Shown here: in pieces, positions 9,152 to 18,671 of the stretch | How the letters are laid out: each line of letters opens with the position of its first letter | How positions within the stretch are numbered: the stretch's first letter is position 1 | Origin: Nodularia sp. LEGE 06071 | GTDB taxonomy: Bacteria > Cyanobacteriota > Cyanobacteriia > Cyanobacteriales > Nostocaceae | Direction of reading: 5' to 3' | Assembly: GCF_015207755.1 (NCBI RefSeq) | Contig: NZ_JADEWH010000017.1 | Location: 45,555-109,554 of the forward strand | DNA length: 64,000 nt | Program-made: the position numbers and the translations under genes | Notes under the pieces: model-generated | What the model was told of the DNA's origin: nothing | Database searches by the model: none | Seen by the model: the letters and a program-made list of their open reading frames with translations, nothing else

Positions 9152-10120
9152 TTACCTAACTAAGAATCCCCGTCCTTTAACTCTTACACTGGTTGTCGGG
9201 AAATAAGTTTGATTACCAGCAGTGTAATTGATTTTATTTACATCGTTTTGAATACGAGCCAGTACATTACCTCTAATCAATAGCTGTGCTGTTGTATTGG
9301 CTGTATCTACACAAGCATAAAACCCTGTTATATTATTTGCTGGTGTTACTGCTGACCATGTAATTTGAGGATCTGTGGAATTAGGAGGACAAGTAGCGTT
9401 TAGTCCTGGCGGATTTTGGGTTTGATCAACATAGTCAATCAAAACGTTAGAAGGGTTAGTATAAGCTACACCTGCATTTTTTTTCCATGCTTTCATCCCC
9501 TCTGTTAAATTTCCCGTCTCTTTAAAAGGTAAAAAACCTGGATCGGGACAGTTGGTACTATTCACATATTTGAGATCAGCACTATATCCTGGACAAGTTA
9601 CACCACCTGTACTAGCTCTTACACCATCTTTAATTTGCCATCTAGCGATGCGAGCCGCCTTTGACCAAGTAGCACTAGGAGTAGCATCTTTGATTAAATA
9701 GTACGCAACTAAAGAGTAAACAAAAGCATCATCTGCTGACCCATCAAATGCTGTTATGACTTTAGGAACTAATTCTCGTTTCCAAAAAACTAGTATGGGT
9801 GACTTTCCCGCATCACCGGGGTAAAGTAATTCAGATTTTATTGCTTCCAGTCCATCAGCATCATAGATATACACCGCCTGCTCCATATCACGGGAAATGT
9901 AATTGAGAGCATTTTGAATTTCTTCCTCAGAATTGGCCTTAGCTTGCTCCCTGCTGTCTGTAGTCAGCACATTAACCATAAAGCCTAATAATGGTGTGAT
10001 GATTAAAGATGCAATGACCAAAGCGACTAACAATTCAACCAGAGTAAAACCACTAGGCTTTTGCCTAACTTTGGAGCTTTTGATTTGGCTCTTCAGAACA
10101 AATTGGATTATCTTCATCAT
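9152..10120 (-). CDS. hpsC: Hormogonium polysaccharide pseudopilin HpsC
   Basis: The 322-residue pseudopilin has the cleavage motif PSGFTLVELLVALVIASLI at about residues 22-40, preceded by a basic leader (MMKIIQFVLKSQIKSSKVRQ). Glu+5 is present, and the chain continues into SREQAKANSEEEIQNALNYI like GspJ/PilW-type minor pilins. The large C-terminal domain contains several cysteines that could form disulphides outside the cytoplasm. It sits between hpsB and hpsD. The 215-base gap to hpsB contains an inverted-repeat element. Confidence 0.85.
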   Translation of the reverse strand: MMKIIQFVLKSQIKSSKVRQKPSGFTLVELLVALVIASLIITPLLGFMVNVLTTDSREQAKANSEEEIQNALNYISRDMEQAVYIYDADGLEAIKSELLYPGDAGKSPILVFWKRELVPKVITAFDGSADDAFVYSLVAYYLIKDATPSATWSKAARIARWQIKDGVRASTGGVTCPGYSADLKYVNSTNCPDPGFLPFKETGNLTEGMKAWKKNAGVAYTNPSNVLIDYVDQTQNPPGLNATCPPNSTDPQITWSAVTPANNITGFYACVDTANTTAQLLIRGNVLARIQNDVNKINYTAGNQTYFPTTSVRVKGRGFLVR

Positions 10121-10188
10121 CTTGGTCTGCTCCTTTTAGTAAATATCCACAGCTTATACATTGTCAGTTTTTTTCCACTAGAAAAAAG

Positions 10189-10303
10189 TTGGCGTTGCTG
10201 AATCAAAATATCAAATACCAAAATTACCTTTCTTTTTCTTTGTTCCTTTGCGCCTTTGCGCCTTTGCGTGAAACAAATTCATACTTTCAATCAGCAACGC
10301 CAA
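10189..10303. mobile_element. Small inverted-repeat (MITE-like) element between hpsB and hpsC
   Basis: The arms TTGGCGTTGCTGA (10189-10201) and TCAGCAACGCCAA (10291-10303) are perfect inverted copies. Between them is a tandem of CTTTGCGCC nonamers (about 10245-10270) that recurs near 50925-50955. It is non-coding, 115 bp, and splits two genes normally expected to be co-transcribed. Confidence 0.7.
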
Positions 10304-10335
10304 AAAGTCTGTACTTCAAATCACCACTTGGCTAA

Positions 10336-11052
10336 TTATTGACAGTTTTGGTTATTTCCGTCCTTAGCAGGTACTATACCAAGACGCTGACATAAAGCCT
10401 CAAAGGAAGTGCGACCATTGGCAATATCCACTGTTCTTTCAATTAGTGGTGCTTGTCTGTTACCCACTCCCGCAGTCACAACTGACGCTGTTTTTTGGAT
10501 GCTAACATCACTAGCTAAGAGAGGTTTAGTAAAATCAACATCTCCTCGATAAACCCGAACGGCTAGACGATAACCGTCATTGGCTGCACTTCCTGTGACT
10601 ATAAGTTGACGTGCTTGAATGTAATATTCCTCAAATTTGCTTTGTGAGGTACAACCAGTCTGACTAGTGTGGCAAATGCTCTCATCTTTTTTAACGAGAT
10701 ACAAATTGCTCGCATTTGCAGGAACTGGCATCTGTGCCAAACTAATTAAATTGTCTGCCAAATTTCTAGGCTCGGCTGCGGTTGCTGCTTCTAATAGAAT
10801 TTTGTTGGCTGCATTGAATTCACCAGGGGCTTTAATTGAGCTAGTTCTCAAAGCAGTAATCAATGTATTTACGACTTGAGTTGCTTTTTCTGCCCGTCGA
10901 GATTGGACACGGGTTGCTGTTGAGAAGACCAGCAAGGGAGATACACTAGCCAATAAAATGGCAACGACAACTACCCCTAAAACTGACTCAATAATCGTAA
11001 AACCCGAATCACTGGAAGATGAAGTTTTTTGCTGTGGTTTCCGTTTAATCAT
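10336..11052 (-). CDS. hpsB: Hormogonium polysaccharide pseudopilin HpsB
   Basis: The 238-residue protein carries the prepilin signature DSGFTIIESVLGVVVVAILL at about residues 16-35, with cleavage after Gly and Glu at +5. LVFSTATRVQSRRAEKATQ follows, as in PilV/GspI-like minor pilins. The C-terminal part holds paired cysteines (CHTSQTGC; LCQRLG...NQNC). It begins 23 bases after the hpsA stop on the same strand. Known hps work in Nostoc links this pseudopilin system to polysaccharide secretion and gliding of hormogonia. Confidence 0.85.
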   Translation of the reverse strand: MIKRKPQQKTSSSSDSGFTIIESVLGVVVVAILLASVSPLLVFSTATRVQSRRAEKATQVVNTLITALRTSSIKAPGEFNAANKILLEAATAAEPRNLADNLISLAQMPVPANASNLYLVKKDESICHTSQTGCTSQSKFEEYYIQARQLIVTGSAANDGYRLAVRVYRGDVDFTKPLLASDVSIQKTASVVTAGVGNRQAPLIERTVDIANGRTSFEALCQRLGIVPAKDGNNQNCQ

Positions 11053-11075
11053 GACTTATCACCAGGTTCTCAATT

Positions 11076-14000
11076 TTAGGTTTTGCAGATAGCGGGACGT
11101 TGCTGAACATCTTGGATGGCATATTGAGGATTTTGAAGGTTTGTTTTACCACATAACAAATACTCTACCCATTTGTCATCTCGACTAACTTCCCGGAAAT
11201 ATTCACTTGGTGAATTTGAGCCTAATACCAGCTTTTGGGCAAATAAGTCAGGGGATTGAGACAGCAATGCTACATCATAACCCCACTGTCTCCTGGGAGC
11301 AGTGTAACCAGTACCGATACCGCTACTAATCGAAATCCTATAATTACGTGGATCGTTGCCGTTGGTGGTAAAAGATGTCTGAAATGGACCTGTGGCATAG
11401 AGACTCTTTTTCACCTGAATGAACGAACCGAGAATATTGGTATTTACGCCGTCCCAGTATTGCATAAAGCGGACAAAATTATGTAGACCACCGTTATCTT
11501 CGGAATCAACATTTTCGTTGTTAACAGTGACTTTAGGACGTATGGGGTTATCTCCGGCGGCCACAATTAAATTGAAAGTGGTTTCCTGCCCTATTTGTAA
11601 CCAGTTATCCCCTTGTGCGGCATTGCCATTGGCAGTTAGATTAGTAGGAGTAGCCTGAGGGTGTTTGAGTTGCAATATCGGTGGATTCAGTGCTGTGATA
11701 TTGCCAGCAGGATTTACAACTGGATTTAACAGAGGGATAGAGACGTTGTTAGGTGGTTGCAAGATGTTGTTGCCAGGATTGAGAAAATTAAATTCAGCAA
11801 CTTTCCCGTTTGTATTAACACCAAGGGCTTGAACCGGTGTTTTTAATGTTCCATCTGCATTTCTCGCAAAGGCTATTCTGCGGGGAGCATCGTCATCGAA
11901 ACATTTGGGGCCTTTGTTATTTTCAGTTTTAAACGTTTCTGGATCGTCGAAGACATATCCAGTTTTCAGCCTATTGTTATCGGGATCTCCATTTTTACCA
12001 ACAATTTGACCCTTCTCATTGGTATTGCCTCCACCGTTACCACAGGATGTCTGAATAGTCCAGTTGTTAGGATTGCTACAATAAGTTGCTACATTTACTG
12101 TTTGGTCTGCGCTTCCTTGTAGACTTACTGTTCCTGTTCCAGTCAGTTTATTGACATTTTTTACAGGACAAACTTCTGTGAGGTATGCCCCTGGTCTCAC
12201 CCTCAGAGCAATAGGTGTCACAAAGTTATTCAAGTAGGAATTGAAATAGTCGCCTCTAGGTCTACTATTCGCGGTGTTATCAGCCCAGGGTGCTTGGGTG
12301 ACAAAGTTATTAACTGTTGAATAACCATCCAGGCTGATGTCTTTAGGAATGAATGAAAACTTACGAAAGTTATCCGCAGTAGGCACTACTGGGGCAGGGT
12401 TGACTGTTACATCTTCCCATCCTGACTGATCACTCCAGTCGTAATCACCCTGATTACGGAATCCTTCTATAAAGTTTCCAGAGAGTAAGGTAACAACATC
12501 AGCCAACACAGTAGCAGGTCGCCATTTATCACCAACGGGACAAGTATCAACCCCATTTTCCAGCCGTTTCGGGTCTTTTGGACGACAAGCAAAATTAGGA
12601 TCTTTTGTGCTACGAGTGTAGAAATTATTCCAACCAGGAAGTGTTAGCTTTTGCGTGAACTCCTCTTTCGTATGTAGATTAAAGTTGCCTTTAACATAGG
12701 CCGGCAAATTGGTAGCTAAAATGAATCCTTTCTCCGCATCACGGTAATCCTCTACTCTCAACAGTTCTGAACCGTTGACGAGCATAATGGCGTTAGGACG
12801 ACGAGTCGGATCAACTTTAAAGTCTAAGGCACTATTTGCGAGACTCCCGTTCAGATTATTAGTACCGTCAGGATTAACAAAGTCACTCTGATCTGGCAAG
12901 GCATCATCACGAGTGGCATAGATCAGACCACTATTGGGTAGTAAGTATTCTTGGGCTGGGCCACCTGCACCGATGGTTTTCTTGCGGAGTAGGTCTAGGT
13001 CTAGGACTGTAGCTCGAGTTTCGATGATTTGTCTGTCTTTAACAGGCACATCATATTGAGCAGCATTTTGAAGTGGATTAAGACTATTTGCCTTCACTTC
13101 TCTGGGAGCTAAGAAGGTGATTTCTCTAATTGCACCGTGAGGAATGACAGGGTTGCTAGTGACAGGTGTAAAACCTGCGTAGTAGTCTGGGTATCCGATT
13201 CTAATGGCGCAAAGTTGAGCATCAATAGCAGACTGCTCGGAAAGAGTGCGATTCGCGGCTGTTTTGGCTAGCGCTCTTGCCATTAGTCCATCATCAATCA
13301 ACCGTCCATTTGGATATTTTAATTGAGCTTGGTACTCTAGCACCGCCCTCTCCTTAGAGTTAGGATCTCCAGATGGAGGTGGTGGGTAGACTATACCGTT
13401 GTTGGATAAATCGTCCTTGGTTAAACCTAAATTAGTCGGTATATCCTTCTCCTCAACTTGGGGGATACCTGCCGCAGGGGGTAAGACTAAACCTTTAAAG
13501 TTTTTTGTGTTACTAGCTGTAATGCTGTTGGTCGGATTATAGTAACTACTTACACAAGCTATCGGTCTGGGATTTTGTGCATCGTATCCAGCCGATTTGT
13601 AGTGATAAACTGCCGTAGCCCGCATTTGCAGATATGGAGTATCTGCTTCTTCATTTATACCTGTTGAGATTGGGTCATCTTGAATTTTACGCCGTTTATA
13701 GGTGATTAATGAGGGGTCTTTATTGGGGTCTGAAATGAGCCCGGAATACATCCAATATGGTCGAATATGCTTAATCGTGTTAGTGAGGGGATTGAATAGA
13801 GGTACTGGACTTGTATCTGGCCAAATGGTTTTGACTACTTGAACGAAACGAGTAGGATCAGGTTCGGCATCTCTATGTAAATAAATCCCGGCACCAGTAA
13901 CGACTCGCAAGCCACCAACTGGTTCTGTGGGATCTGATGGTACTCTAGCTGCGTCTAATTCCCATTCTCCATCCCGGCTTGTATCTCCTACGTCAGCTAA

Positions 14001-14470
14001 TGTTTGGACTCTGTGACGTTATTATCGGTATATGTCAGCTTCAGTGGTGTTTCGTCACCTAATGTATATTCTTCTACATATGCTTTCAAAACATCGTCTA
14101 ATGCTTTATCGGTTGGTGTTGCTCTTGGTAAGCGTTTGTCTTGAAATAGCTTACTTAATTTGGCTCTACCTCGATCAAGTGCTGGAGTTGCAGCTGTCAA
14201 AACAGCTTGATCTACACGGACATTACTAGCATTTTGCGCTCGGTTAAATGACCGTAATGTAATGGCTGTGGTAACCAGAACCACTACTATTGATACCATT
14301 GCCACCGTGGGCAACACGAAACCAGCATTTGCCGAACTTGGTCGTTTCTTGGTGACGAATAATGTTCGCAGTAGCCAGACGATTCTCTTTTTAATTGCAG
14401 ATATAGAATTTCTGCCAATTCGGGTGAAAATATTGGTTATTGTCTTGACTAGACGGCGTTTTTGTGACAT
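11076..14470 (-). pseudogene. hpsA: hpsA, interrupted by a one-base frameshift
   Basis: Two reading frames join into one HpsA-like protein. The first (14470-13997, 157 residues) has a pilin/PilX-like segment NAGFVLPTVAMVSIVVVLV near residues 48-66 and ends ...NNVTESKH-stop. The second, -1 frame stays open from before this stop to 11076 and reads TLADVGDTSRDGEWELD, GGLRVVTGAGIYLHRD and on. Adding one A to the AAA run (minus strand of 14003-14005) gives ...VTESKTLADVGD, and the interval of 3395 bases becomes divisible by three. The product would be about 1131 residues, a large secreted protein and first gene of the hps locus. The lesion may be a real mutation, a phase-variable run or a sequencing error. 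Confidence 0.82.
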
Positions 14471-14957
14471 AGATGCTTTCCTGTCAAGTGATTCTTGCGG
14501 TTAAATTGTTTGGTGAGTTCTGATTTATGCCTGATGAATGAGTCGGCAGGCATGGTTTTAATTTTTATTGACAATTTGTTGCTATATTGAGCTAACTCCA
14601 CAGTGAATACATCATCAAAACTTTATTAATGCTTGTGTCAGTTATATCATCTATAAAGTTTTTAGCTTTTAAGGAAAATACTGATTTTTGTGAGATATTT
14701 AATTCATTAAGGATGAACTTAGTAACTCCGTGATTTTACTTGTATTTTGCAAGTCTGTATTTCTACAGCAGTCAAGTTTATAAATATAGGGCGGAGTTTA
14801 CTTATGTTACCCATTTATGCAAAAAAACATATCAAATCAAAACAAAGTATAGCTGGGGAGTAGGGAGTAGGGAGTGGGGAGTGGGTTAAAACCCTTTTGG
14901 TGTCTAAGTTTGATTATCCGTTTATGTCTTAACCTCCTTGGCGGTTGCTATAAGATG
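14471..14957. other. Intergenic region upstream of hpsA with heptad repeats
   Basis: This 490-base AT-rich interval should hold the hpsA promoter. I see no clear sigma-70 boxes. A heptad tract of GGGAGTA/GGGAGTG units occupies 14855-14885. No ORF or RNA gene is supported. Confidence 0.5.
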
Positions 14958-14990
14958 AAAAAACTAAAAACCTCCCGCATATGGGGAGGT
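14958..14990 (-). terminator. Intrinsic terminator of rpmB
   Basis: On the minus strand a GC-rich hairpin (CCTCCC/GGGAGG arms, 14971-14989) is followed by TTTTTAGTTTTTT. It lies 34 bases past the rpmB stop. Confidence 0.85.
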
Positions 14991-15022
14991 TTCTGGGCTA
15001 ACTATTCTCTTATTTCAAAAGT

Positions 15023-15259
15023 TTAGTAATGATTCAGATTAATACCAGCTTCTTTAGCCATTGCTTCTAAGCCTTTAGCATCTAGAGTTTTGATGGCTTT
15101 GGTGGACAGTTTCATTCTCACCCAGCGATTTCCAGCAGCCCACCAAACACGCTTGTTTTGCAGATTGGCGTGCTGGAGGCGTTTGGTACGGCGGTGAGAG
15201 TGAGAAACTGCAAAGGCGTTATTTGCTTTTCTACCAGTTAGTTCGCAACGACGAGACAT
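15023..15259 (-). CDS. rpmB: 50S ribosomal protein L28
   Basis: The 78-residue product starts [21 protein letters not shown], the classic L28 N-terminus, with the conserved [17 protein letters not shown] segment and basic composition. It is a structural protein of the large ribosomal subunit. The ATG at 15259 has a GGAG ribosome binding site in GGAGATAGTTGCT; the five-residue upstream extension is not likely to be translated. Monocistronic, with its own terminator. Confidence 0.96.
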   Translation of the reverse strand: MSRRCELTGRKANNAFAVSHSHRRTKRLQHANLQNKRVWWAAGNRWVRMKLSTKAIKTLDAKGLEAMAKEAGINLNHY

Positions 15260-15410
15260 AGCAACTATCTCCAAATTTCTATTTCAATACAACCTTTCTA
15301 TTCTAGTCCCGATTCGGTGTTAGCTGTTTGGCGTGGCGAGAAGTCGTTAGTATGGACTGCGCGGACTCTGGGATTTGTTTGTGTTCGATTGATGACTACA
15401 TAGCACACCA

Positions 15411-15481
15411 AGGGCGAAGAAGCTCACCCCCAACCCCTCTGTGACTTTCTAAGGGCGAAGAACCTCACCCCCAACCCCTCT
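15411..15481. repeat. 30-bp direct repeat
   Basis: Two copies of AGGGCGAAGAAGCTCACCCC-type sequence continuing into CAACCCCTCT (15411-15440 and 15452-15481) differ at one base. They abut the nested palindrome at 15475. Similar CTCACCCCCAACCCC strings are common dispersed repeats. Confidence 0.65.
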
Positions 15482-15655
15482 CCTTAGTAAGGAGCTACGG
15501 TCTACACACAAGTCCTTCCTGCCTGCGTTTGAGCCTGTTTCGCCCCCTAAATCCCCCAAGTTTGGGGGACTTTGAAAATTCTTGTTCCCCCATAATTGGG
15601 GGTTAGGGGGCGATTCGATCACTTGTGTGTACACGGTAGTTACTAAGGAGAGGGG
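15475..15655. mobile_element. Nested palindromic (MITE-like) element
   Basis: Outer arms at 15475-15513 and 15621-15655 are inverted copies sharing CCCCTCTCCTTAGTAA and TACACACAAGT with a 4-base insertion and small differences. Inner arms CGCCCCCTAAATCCCCCAA (15541-15559) and TTGGGGGTTAGGGGGCG (15596-15612) form a second palindrome. It is non-coding and lies between the rpmB promoter and the 3' end of htpG. The whole could fold into one long branched hairpin. Confidence 0.75.
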
Positions 15656-15695
15656 AGACTTCTTCAGTAATTCAACGGTGATCAATTGGCTATTT

Positions 15696-17660
15696 TTACT
15701 TGCTAACTTGTTCTGTCAGCTTAGTAAGCACGTCATTGGATCGCTCGACGAAGGATTTCATTCCTTCTGCGTCAAATCCTTTTTGAGTCATCAGCGCTAA
15801 ATCATAAACGTGTTGACAAATCATATTCACTAATGGATCTGTCGATGACTGACCATCTTCCTGGATAATACTACTTTGGTTGAAACTTGCGAGGTTTTGA
15901 ATCAGGGGATGAGCAGTATTGACTAACAAAATATGCTCTTCGGGAAAATCTGCATTCTGTTGTTGCATCATGGCGTTCATTTCCCGCAGACGACGCATAA
16001 TTTCTGGTAATAATACGATCGCTGGTGGTGTTCCTTGGGGGTCGTCGGATTTCAAGGCTTCGGTACGGATGTTCAGTTTGGGTTTGTTGAGGGATTTCTC
16101 AAATAGTTCTTTGATGACCTCACTTTTGGTTTTGTTGGTGGTGGGGTCTACGATTTCCCCGGTTTTGTCTTGTTCTAGGAGGGTGTTATCTAAGTCTGAA
16201 TCTACGCGGGTAAATTTGACCTCGGAGTATTCCTGTTCGAGGAAGTTGATAAAGTGGGTGTCGATGAAGGAGTCCATAAATAGGACTTCTAAGCCTTGAT
16301 TTTTGTGCAGTTCTATGTATGTGGATTGGCTGGTTTCATCGGTGCTGTAAAATACTCGGTTTTCGTTGCGTTCTTTGTTACGTTCTAAGTATTCTTTCAG
16401 GGTGGTATATGGGAGACTGGATGTGTTTGAGGGGACATCTTGCCACGCATCGCCTTCGGAAGATTGGACTTCTACGGCTGGGGTGGCGGCTGGTTCTGGG
16501 AGTTTAGCTGTGGTGCGGAAGACGATGATGTCTTGGATTTGTTTTTTAAATTTCTCGTCGTTGAGGACACCAAATTTAACAAAGGTGCTGAGATCCTTCC
16601 AGGCGCTGATGTATTGTTCGCGGTTTTCACGGTACAATTCTTTGAGGCGATCGCCTACTTTCTTGGCTATATAGTCGCCGATTTTGCGGACTGTGCGATC
16701 GCCTTGTAATGCACTCCGGGACACATTCAAGGGAATATCTGTACTATCAATCACACCCCGCATAGGCATGAGAAATTGGGGGACAATCTCTTCACAGTTG
16801 TCACTGACAAAAACTTGATTGCAAAATAGCTTGGTTTGCCCTTTGGTGACATCAACATCGGGGCGCATTTTGGGGAAATACAGAATCCCGTTGATGATAA
16901 AGGGGTAATCAGTATTTAAATGCACCCATAACAATGGTTCTTCCTGAAATGGGTACAAATAGCGGTAAAATTCTAAATAATCTTCTTTAGTCAAGTTATT
17001 GGCAGATTCGCGCCAAGGTGCTTTTTGCTGGTTTAATATTTCACCGTCCAGTTTAATTGGCACTGGCATGAAATCGCAGTATGTCTTGACAAGATTCTTA
17101 ATTCGTGCTGGTTCTAAAAATTCTTCTTCTTCGCCTGCGAGGGTGAGAGTGATAGTTGTCCCGCGAGTGGTGCGGGGTGATTCTGAGAGGGTGAAGGCTG
17201 GGGAACCGTCACAAGTCCAATGGACGGCTTGCGCCCCTTCTTTGTATGAGAGGGTATCAATTTCGACGTTTTGCGCCACCATGAAGGAGGAGTAGAAACC
17301 CAAACCAAAGTGACCGATGATTGGTTGGTCTGATTTGCCTTCATATTTGTGAATAAATTCTTCGGCGCTAGAGAAGGCTACCTGATTGATATATTTCTTC
17401 ACTTCTTCGGCGGTCATCCCAATGCCGTTATCGGTAATGGAAAGGGTTTTTTTGTCTTTGTCTATAGCAAGTTGGATTTCTGGTTCACCGATATCTCCCG
17501 CAAATTCACCGGCGCGGGATACCATGTTCAGCTTTTGGATGGCATCTACGGCGTTGGATACCAATTCCCGCAGGAATATTTGATGGTCTGAGTAGAGAGA
17601 TTTCTTGATAATGGGAAAAATATTTTCAGTATGAATACTGATGGTGCCTTGTTCTAACAT
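15696..17660 (-). CDS. htpG: Molecular chaperone HtpG (Hsp90)
   Basis: HtpG is the bacterial Hsp90, an ATP-driven cytosolic chaperone dimer. The N-terminal GHKL ATPase domain is intact: FLRELVSNAVDAI near residues 27-39, ITDNGIGM, GHFGLGFYSSFMV and GTTITL. The middle domain has LLWVHLNTDYPF and the catalytic-loop segment IPLNVSRSALQGD. A C-terminal dimerisation domain completes the 654-residue protein. The start MLEQGTISIHTENIF is typical. It reads as a single gene. Confidence 0.96.
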   Translation of the reverse strand: MLEQGTISIHTENIFPIIKKSLYSDHQIFLRELVSNAVDAIQKLNMVSRAGEFAGDIGEPEIQLAIDKDKKTLSITDNGIGMTAEEVKKYINQVAFSSAEEFIHKYEGKSDQPIIGHFGLGFYSSFMVAQNVEIDTLSYKEGAQAVHWTCDGSPAFTLSESPRTTRGTTITLTLAGEEEEFLEPARIKNLVKTYCDFMPVPIKLDGEILNQQKAPWRESANNLTKEDYLEFYRYLYPFQEEPLLWVHLNTDYPFIINGILYFPKMRPDVDVTKGQTKLFCNQVFVSDNCEEIVPQFLMPMRGVIDSTDIPLNVSRSALQGDRTVRKIGDYIAKKVGDRLKELYRENREQYISAWKDLSTFVKFGVLNDEKFKKQIQDIIVFRTTAKLPEPAATPAVEVQSSEGDAWQDVPSNTSSLPYTTLKEYLERNKERNENRVFYSTDETSQSTYIELHKNQGLEVLFMDSFIDTHFINFLEQEYSEVKFTRVDSDLDNTLLEQDKTGEIVDPTTNKTKSEVIKELFEKSLNKPKLNIRTEALKSDDPQGTPPAIVLLPEIMRRLREMNAMMQQQNADFPEEHILLVNTAHPLIQNLASFNQSSIIQEDGQSSTDPLVNMICQHVYDLALMTQKGFDAEGMKSFVERSNDVLTKLTEQVSK

Positions 17661-17937
17661 GATTGGTAATTTTGATTTAATGAACTGAAATTATGTTTGT
17701 GGCAGTTACAAGCCAGCATGGCATGATACCAACTAGGATTTTAAAGGTATTATCCAGGCGATCGCACCTGATTTTTAGGATTGTTTGCCGCCATGCTATA
17801 TGCGGATTTCCGTATTCCTGGTAGATTAATAGGAATATGAGCCAGAATACTGATGGGTTTTGTCGAAGTTTACGAGTACACAAATCAAAAGCAGATTACG
17901 GGTTGGTTCTGCGGCAAAATTACTGGCTTTAAACACA

Positions 17938-18423
17938 ATGAGTCAACAATATAAACTTTATCTTGATGCTTGTTGTTTGAATCGTCCGTTTGATGACCAG
18001 ACACAATCTCGTATTTATTTAGAAGCACAGGCAATTATCACAATTCTGAATAAATGTCAATCAGAGACTTGGAAACTTATCAACAGCAGTGCTTTAATCG
18101 CGGAATTAAACCAAACACCTGATTTAGAAAGACTACAAAACGTCAAAAAATTACTCTTAATTGCTAAAATCAAAGTTATTCATAGCCCCTTCATTGAAGA
18201 TAGAGCAGCCGAACTGCAAAAATTAGGATTCTCCAGCTATGATGCCACACACATCGCTAGTGCTGAAAGAAGTCAGGCTGATGTATTTCTGACAACAGAT
18301 GATAGACTCTTCAAAAAAGCCCAAATAAATTCTCAATTAATTAACGTCAATATCAATAATCCGGTTCAATGGCTGGCGGAAGTAATACAAGCCGAGGACA
18401 GCAATGATGAAAACCCAAAATGA
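17938..18423 (+). CDS. PIN-domain protein (VapC-like toxin candidate)
   Basis: The product from ATG 17938 has 161 residues. It begins MSQQYKLYLDACCLNRPFDD, where the Asp in LDACCLNRP is the first PIN acidic residue. SSALIAELNQTP supplies a second acidic position, and GFSSYDATHIASAERSQADVFLTTDD gives the typical late acidic cluster (YDATHIASA and LTTDD). PIN domains of this type are Mg-dependent ribonucleases. A longer reading from TTG 17860 is open but has no clear start signal. It overlaps by 20 bases with a small gene downstream, suggesting a toxin-antitoxin-like pair, with the putative toxin first. Confidence 0.8.
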   Translation: MSQQYKLYLDACCLNRPFDDQTQSRIYLEAQAIITILNKCQSETWKLINSSALIAELNQTPDLERLQNVKKLLLIAKIKVIHSPFIEDRAAELQKLGFSSYDATHIASAERSQADVFLTTDDRLFKKAQINSQLINVNINNPVQWLAEVIQAEDSNDENPK

Positions 18424-18631
18424 AATTATCAAACAGGGCTACGATGCCTTAATCAATTCTCTGGGAGTTGCCGATACTATTCGATTTATTCAATATTTCC
18501 ATCCCGGTAAAGCAGATTATACCAAAGAACGTCATCAATGGCTAGATGAAAAAACTTTGGCGAATGTGTTGATGGAAATCAAGGAATTGCCCGAAGATGA
18601 CACCAATCAATATGAAGAAATTATTGAGTAG
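18404..18631 (+). CDS. Small conserved protein coupled to the PIN gene (antitoxin candidate)
   Basis: The 75-residue acidic protein (MMKTQNEIIKQGYDALINSL, later YFHPGKADYTKERHQWL and an acidic tail EIKELPEDDTNQYEEII) overlaps the PIN gene end by 20 bases, so the two are probably translationally coupled. I do not recognise a DNA-binding fold. Position suggests the antitoxin of the pair; this is inference. A second in-frame ATG is the next codon. Confidence 0.7.
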   Translation: MMKTQNEIIKQGYDALINSLGVADTIRFIQYFHPGKADYTKERHQWLDEKTLANVLMEIKELPEDDTNQYEEIIE

Positions 18632-18671
18632 GATGATTGCATGAGGGCTGAAGCCCCCACTACAAACTTTT

